Assembly (NCBI RefSeq): GCF_027922365.1
Contig: NZ_BSFN01000008.1
Span: 180,424 to 244,423, forward strand
Length of the DNA: 64,000 bases
Reading direction: 5' to 3'
Origin: Pseudomonas turukhanskensis
GTDB lineage: Bacteria > Pseudomonadota > Gammaproteobacteria > Pseudomonadales > Pseudomonadaceae
A model generated the notes under the pieces. It was given only the letters and a program-made list of their open reading frames with translations, was not told where the DNA came from and ran no database searches. Shown here piece by piece: positions 60,993 to 64,000 of the stretch. The translations under genes and the position numbers were made by a program. Numbering within the stretch: the stretch's first letter is position 1; each line of letters begins with the position of its first letter.

Positions 60993-61070
60993 GCTCTTGT
61001 AGGGTGTGCTATGCGCACCAGGCGATCGCCCGGCAACCGCAACGGTGCGCGAAGCACACCCTACAAGAGC
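60993..61070. repeat. Dispersed palindromic repeat, copy 3
   Basis: GCTCTTGTAGGGTGTGCT (60993-61010) and its exact complement (61053-61070), 18-bp perfect arms around a loop containing the weaker inner pair ATGCGCACC/GGTGCGCGA. It lies between envC (divergent) and the end of hutF; the TAG stop codon of hutF (61061-61063) is part of the repeat arm. Confidence 0.88.
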
Positions 61071-62422
61071 GTTTTCAGCACCTGTGTAAACGCCAGCGCA
61101 CTGGCCTGCTCGTCGTTATGCCGGCCTTCACGCACCAACCATTGCCCCGCCACCAGCACATCACGCACTTGCCGATCACCGCCGGCAAACACCCAGCGGT
61201 TGAGAATGGCATCGCCCTCGGCGCAGGCGATATACGGGTCGCTGCCGTCCAGCACGACAAAGTCGGCGCGCTTGCCCACGGCTAGTTCGCCAATCGGTTG
61301 CCTCAATGCCTGGGCGCCGCCAGCGAGTGCGGCGTCGTACAGGGTGCGGCCGATCATTGGCTGGTCGCTGCGGTACAGGCGGTTGCGTTTCTGGTCGCGC
61401 AGGCGCTGGCCGTATTCCAGCCAGCGCAGTTCTTCGGCCACGCTCACCGAGACATGACTGTCTGAACCAATGCCGAGGCGTCCGCCCTGGGCGAGATAGT
61501 CCACGGCCGGAAAAATACCGTCGCCCAGATTGGCTTCGGTGGTCAGGCATAACCCGGCCACTGCCTGACTGGCCGCCATTTGCCGCACTTCGTCGGGGTT
61601 GGCGTGGGTGGCGTGCACCAGGCACCAGCGCGCATCCACCGGGGCGTGGTCGAATAGCCATTGCAGCGGCCGTTGTTGGCTCCAGGCCAGGCAGTCGTCG
61701 ACTTCCTTTTGCTGCTCGGCAATATGGATATGCACCGGGCTGTCGCTGGCACTGGCGACCAACACCTGGTCGATCTGCGCCGGCGTTACCGCGCGCAGGG
61801 AATGAAAACACAGGCCCAGACGCTGGCTGTTCCGGCCAGCCAGGGCCGCCTGCAGACGCTGTTGCAGATCCAGATAGCTGTCGACGCTGTGGATAAAACG
61901 CCGCTGGCCGTCGCTGGCCGGCTGGCCGCCGAAGCCCGAGTGGGAATAGAGCACCGGCAACAGCGTGAGGCCAATGCCGCTATCGGCCGCCGCCTGGCTG
62001 ATGCGCAAACCCAGTTCGGCTGGGTTTGCGTACGGCTGGCCGCTGCTGTCGTGGTGCACGTAATGGAATTCGGCAACGCTGGTGTAGCCGGCCTTGAGCA
62101 TCTCGATATACAGCTGGCGGGCGATCACCTCGATCTGCTCGGGCGTTAGCTTTGCCACCAGACGGTACATAAGGTCGCGCCAGGTCCAGAAGCTGTCATT
62201 GGGGTTGCCCGCCACTTCCGCCAGGCCCGCCATCAGCCGTTGAAACGCATGGGAGTGCAGATTGGGCATGCCCGGCAGCAGCGGGCCATTGAGGTGTTCG
62301 GCGCCTTCGTCGCTGGCATCGCTGTGCACCTGTTGCAGCAGGCCATCGGCGCCCACGTGCAGGCGCACATTGCGCGCCCAGCCGCTTGGTAGTAGCGCTC
62401 GCTCAGCAAAGAAAACAGGCAT
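61061..62422 (-). CDS. hutF: Formimidoylglutamate deiminase
   Basis: A 453-residue amidohydrolase of the histidine utilisation pathway, converting N-formimino-glutamate to N-formyl-glutamate and ammonia. Metal and active-site parts are GPLLPGMPNLHSHAFQRLMAGL (HxH), HIHIAEQQKEVDDC with the metal His and Glu, WCLVHATHANPDE, and GIGSDSHVSVSVAEELRW with the Asp. The C-terminal IACAEGDAILNRWVFAGGD returns to the composite beta domain. It is transcribed divergently from hutC, the usual arrangement in Pseudomonas hut loci. The final Leu-Leu-stop is read from the repeat at 60993. Confidence 0.95.
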   Translation of the reverse strand: MPVFFAERALLPSGWARNVRLHVGADGLLQQVHSDASDEGAEHLNGPLLPGMPNLHSHAFQRLMAGLAEVAGNPNDSFWTWRDLMYRLVAKLTPEQIEVIARQLYIEMLKAGYTSVAEFHYVHHDSSGQPYANPAELGLRISQAAADSGIGLTLLPVLYSHSGFGGQPASDGQRRFIHSVDSYLDLQQRLQAALAGRNSQRLGLCFHSLRAVTPAQIDQVLVASASDSPVHIHIAEQQKEVDDCLAWSQQRPLQWLFDHAPVDARWCLVHATHANPDEVRQMAASQAVAGLCLTTEANLGDGIFPAVDYLAQGGRLGIGSDSHVSVSVAEELRWLEYGQRLRDQKRNRLYRSDQPMIGRTLYDAALAGGAQALRQPIGELAVGKRADFVVLDGSDPYIACAEGDAILNRWVFAGGDRQVRDVLVAGQWLVREGRHNDEQASALAFTQVLKTLL

Positions 62423-62452
62423 GTTCCGGGCGCTCCAGGGCGTTGTTCAGGT

Positions 62453-62462
62453 TGTATATACA
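62453..62462. promoter_or_regulatory. Candidate HutC operator
   Basis: The perfect palindrome TGTATATACA is followed by TATACAGA, giving an extended A/T-rich stretch between the divergent hutF and hutC starts. HutC, a GntR-type regulator released by urocanate, represses hut genes from TGTATATACA-like sites, so this position fits repression of hutF and autorepression. Confidence 0.65.
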
Positions 62463-62539
62463 TATACAGAGGCAAAGGGGAAACGTAAACTCTCGCCACC
62501 GCCGCGCCGCCTGCGCGCTTGCATGCCGAGGAGATTGCT

Positions 62540-63292
62540 GTGACCGCTCCACAGTCCGAGATGGCCACCCTGGCCGCCCAACTGGGCGATGAGCCCGCGC
62601 CGCTGTACGCGCGGGTCAAGCAGATGATCAGCGCGCAGATCCATACCGGCGCCTGGCCGCCGCACCACCGCGTGCCCTCGGAAAGCGAGCTGGTGGCGCA
62701 GTTGGGTTTTAGCCGCATGACCATCAACCGCGCCCTGCGCGAGCTGACGGCCGATGGCCTGCTGGTGCGTATGCAAGGCGTGGGCACCTTTGTCGCCGAG
62801 CCCAAAGGCCAATCGGCGCTGTTTGAAGTGCACAACATCGCCGATGAAATCGCCGCCCGCGGCCATCGCCACCACTGCGTGGTGGTGCGCCTGGTCGAGG
62901 AAAAAGCCGGTGCCGAGCGCGCCGTGCTGTTGGACGTGCGCGAAGGCGAGCGGGTGTTTCACTCGGTGATCGTGCATTACGAGAACGACGTGCCGGTGCA
63001 GATCGAAGACCGCTACGTAAACGCCAGCGTCGCGCCGGATTACCTCAAGCAGGACTTCACCGTCGCCACCCCCTACGCCTACCTGATGCAGATCGCACCG
63101 ATGAGCGAAGGCGAGCACGTGGTCGAAGCGATCCTGGCCGAACCTGCCGAATGCAAGTTGCTGCAGATCGAGCGGGGCGAACCCTGTTTGCTGATTCGCC
63201 GCCGCACCTGGTCGGGCCGCCGCACCGTGACCGTTGCGCGTCTTCTGTACCCCGGTTCGCGTCACCGCCTGGAAGGGCGTTTCGCCTCATGA
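62540..63292 (+). CDS. hutC: Histidine utilisation repressor HutC (GntR family, UTRA domain)
   Basis: A 250-residue regulator. The winged helix is residues about 15-80 (APLYARVKQMISAQIHTGAW then PPHHRVPSESELVAQLGFSRMTINRALRELTADGLLVRMQGVGTFVA), and the UTRA ligand domain follows (HRHHCVVVRLVEEKAGAERAV, VFHSVIVHYENDVPVQIEDRYVN, LLQIERGEPCLLIRRRTWSG). Urocanate is the known inducer of HutC. The start is GTG at 62540, with GAGGAG six bases upstream; ATG 62561 is the alternative. It overlaps hutD by four bases. Confidence 0.95.
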   Translation: MTAPQSEMATLAAQLGDEPAPLYARVKQMISAQIHTGAWPPHHRVPSESELVAQLGFSRMTINRALRELTADGLLVRMQGVGTFVAEPKGQSALFEVHNIADEIAARGHRHHCVVVRLVEEKAGAERAVLLDVREGERVFHSVIVHYENDVPVQIEDRYVNASVAPDYLKQDFTVATPYAYLMQIAPMSEGEHVVEAILAEPAECKLLQIERGEPCLLIRRRTWSGRRTVTVARLLYPGSRHRLEGRFAS

Positions 63293-63852
63293 CTTGGCAA
63301 GTGCTGCGCGCCGCCGACTACCCGCGTATGCCGTGGAAAAACGGCGCCGGCACCACGCTGGAAATTCTTCGCGATGGAGCTGGGCTGGAAGCCTTCAATT
63401 GGCGGCTGTCGATTGCCGACGTGACGCAGGCCGGGCCCTTTTCGGCGTTTACCGGATACCAGCGGATTATCACGGTGCTCGAAGGCGAGGGCATGCAGTT
63501 GCAGGTCGACGGGGCGTTAAGTCGGCCCCTGCGAGCGCTGGATGCCTTTGCGTTCGCCGGCGACAGTCAGGTGCAGTGCAGCCTGCTGGGCGGCGCCATT
63601 CGCGACTTCAACCTTATCTATGCGCCAGACCGTTGCCGGGCGCGGTTGCAGTGGATGGTGGCGGGGGAAAGTGCGGTGTTTAGCTCGGCCGCGACTGTCG
63701 TGGTGTTCAGTGCAGGCGAGGCATTGCGCGTGGAGTTGAACGGTGAGGTGGTGGTGTTGGGGCAGTACGACTGCCTGCATATTTCCAGCAGCCAACTGCA
63801 AACACTGCGGTGCAAGGCCGCACACCCTTACTGCTTGGTAGAGCTGTTGTAG
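63289..63852 (+). CDS. hutD: HutD-family protein
   Basis: A 187-residue bicupin (DUF886). WQVLRAADYPRMPWKNGAGTTLEI is the strongly conserved start, followed by FNWRLSIADVTQAGPFSAFTGYQRIITVLEGEGMQL and DFNLIYAP. HutD is thought to set an upper limit on hut activity in Pseudomonas, perhaps by binding N-formimino-glutamate; the mechanism is not settled. ATG 63289 overlaps the hutC stop (ATGA). The stop codon TAG (63850-63852) lies in the repeat that follows. Confidence 0.93.
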   Translation: MTWQVLRAADYPRMPWKNGAGTTLEILRDGAGLEAFNWRLSIADVTQAGPFSAFTGYQRIITVLEGEGMQLQVDGALSRPLRALDAFAFAGDSQVQCSLLGGAIRDFNLIYAPDRCRARLQWMVAGESAVFSSAATVVVFSAGEALRVELNGEVVVLGQYDCLHISSSQLQTLRCKAAHPYCLVELL

Positions 63853-63913
63853 GGTGTGCTATGCGCACCGAGCGATTACCGAGTAAACGCCGTGGTGCGC
63901 CTAGCACACCCTT
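63847..63913. repeat. Dispersed palindromic repeat, copy 4
   Basis: Begins TTGTAGGGTGTGCTATGCGC and ends GCGCCTAGCACACCCTT. The first bases give the hutD stop codon. After it, to the right edge, a small hairpin (CTCCTC/GAGGAG near 63921-63943) and a fragment GGCACACCC are seen; no gene is visible. Confidence 0.85.
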
Positions 63914-64000
63914 GTATCTCGACTCCTCCTCGAAAGAGGAGATAGTCTCCGACTGATCATCGGGGGAGGGTTTGAAAGCCGGGCACACCCTTAGGCCATA

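Noticed and set aside
60881..61057. An N-terminal extension of EnvC
   Set aside because: It would read through the dispersed repeat and push the signal peptide inside the protein.

Overview
The window looks like a chromosome segment of a Pseudomonas, probably of the P. fluorescens/P. putida lineage. This rests on high GC, the hut gene order, the yggX-mutY-asmA block and the typical spelling of the his and ABC-transporter proteins. I had only the sequence, so family assignments come from motif recognition and not from searches.

Layout. 1-901: end of a polar amino acid ABC importer. 1242-2111: a WYL-domain regulator behind several palindromes. 2512-10552 (minus strand): one operon with amiC-amiR-like regulators, a dipeptide-type ABC importer and an acetamidase/formamidase. 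A terminator lies directly before amiC, and an ANTAR-type hexaloop hairpin overlaps it, which suggests the operon is switched by AmiR antitermination. 11171-12193: a YhcG-like PD-(D/E)XK nuclease. 12298-21582: a 9.3-kb integrative island in tRNA-Phe, with tyrosine integrase, AlpA, a primase zinc domain, a RepA-type ATPase, a cluster of iteron-like repeats, and only two virion genes (prohead protease and HK97-type major capsid). It resembles a shrunken capsid-forming phage satellite. 21711-30915: housekeeping genes (yggX, mutY, asmA-like, PanZ-like acetyltransferase, OFA transporter, hisB-hisH-DUF2164-hisA-hisF).

31261-55986 is the most striking part. A 16.8-kb gene encodes a 5588-residue protein made of about 660 consecutive Thr/Ser/Gln-rich octapeptides, followed by a calcium-binding, type-I-secretion-like C-terminus. 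Next to it lie a GT41 (SPINDLY/OGT-like) glycosyltransferase, an unassigned 268-residue protein, a methyltransferase, and a complete type I secretion system (TolC, HlyD, ABC ATPase). I infer one system in which a giant repeat protein is modified in the cytoplasm, probably by O-glycosylation, and exported in one step.

56351-63852: two tandem orphan solute-binding proteins, ctpA, envC, and hutF with divergent hutC-hutD. A dispersed inverted repeat (ends TTGTAGGGTGTGC) occurs at four places; at three of them the repeat itself supplies the TAG stop codon of the neighbouring gene.
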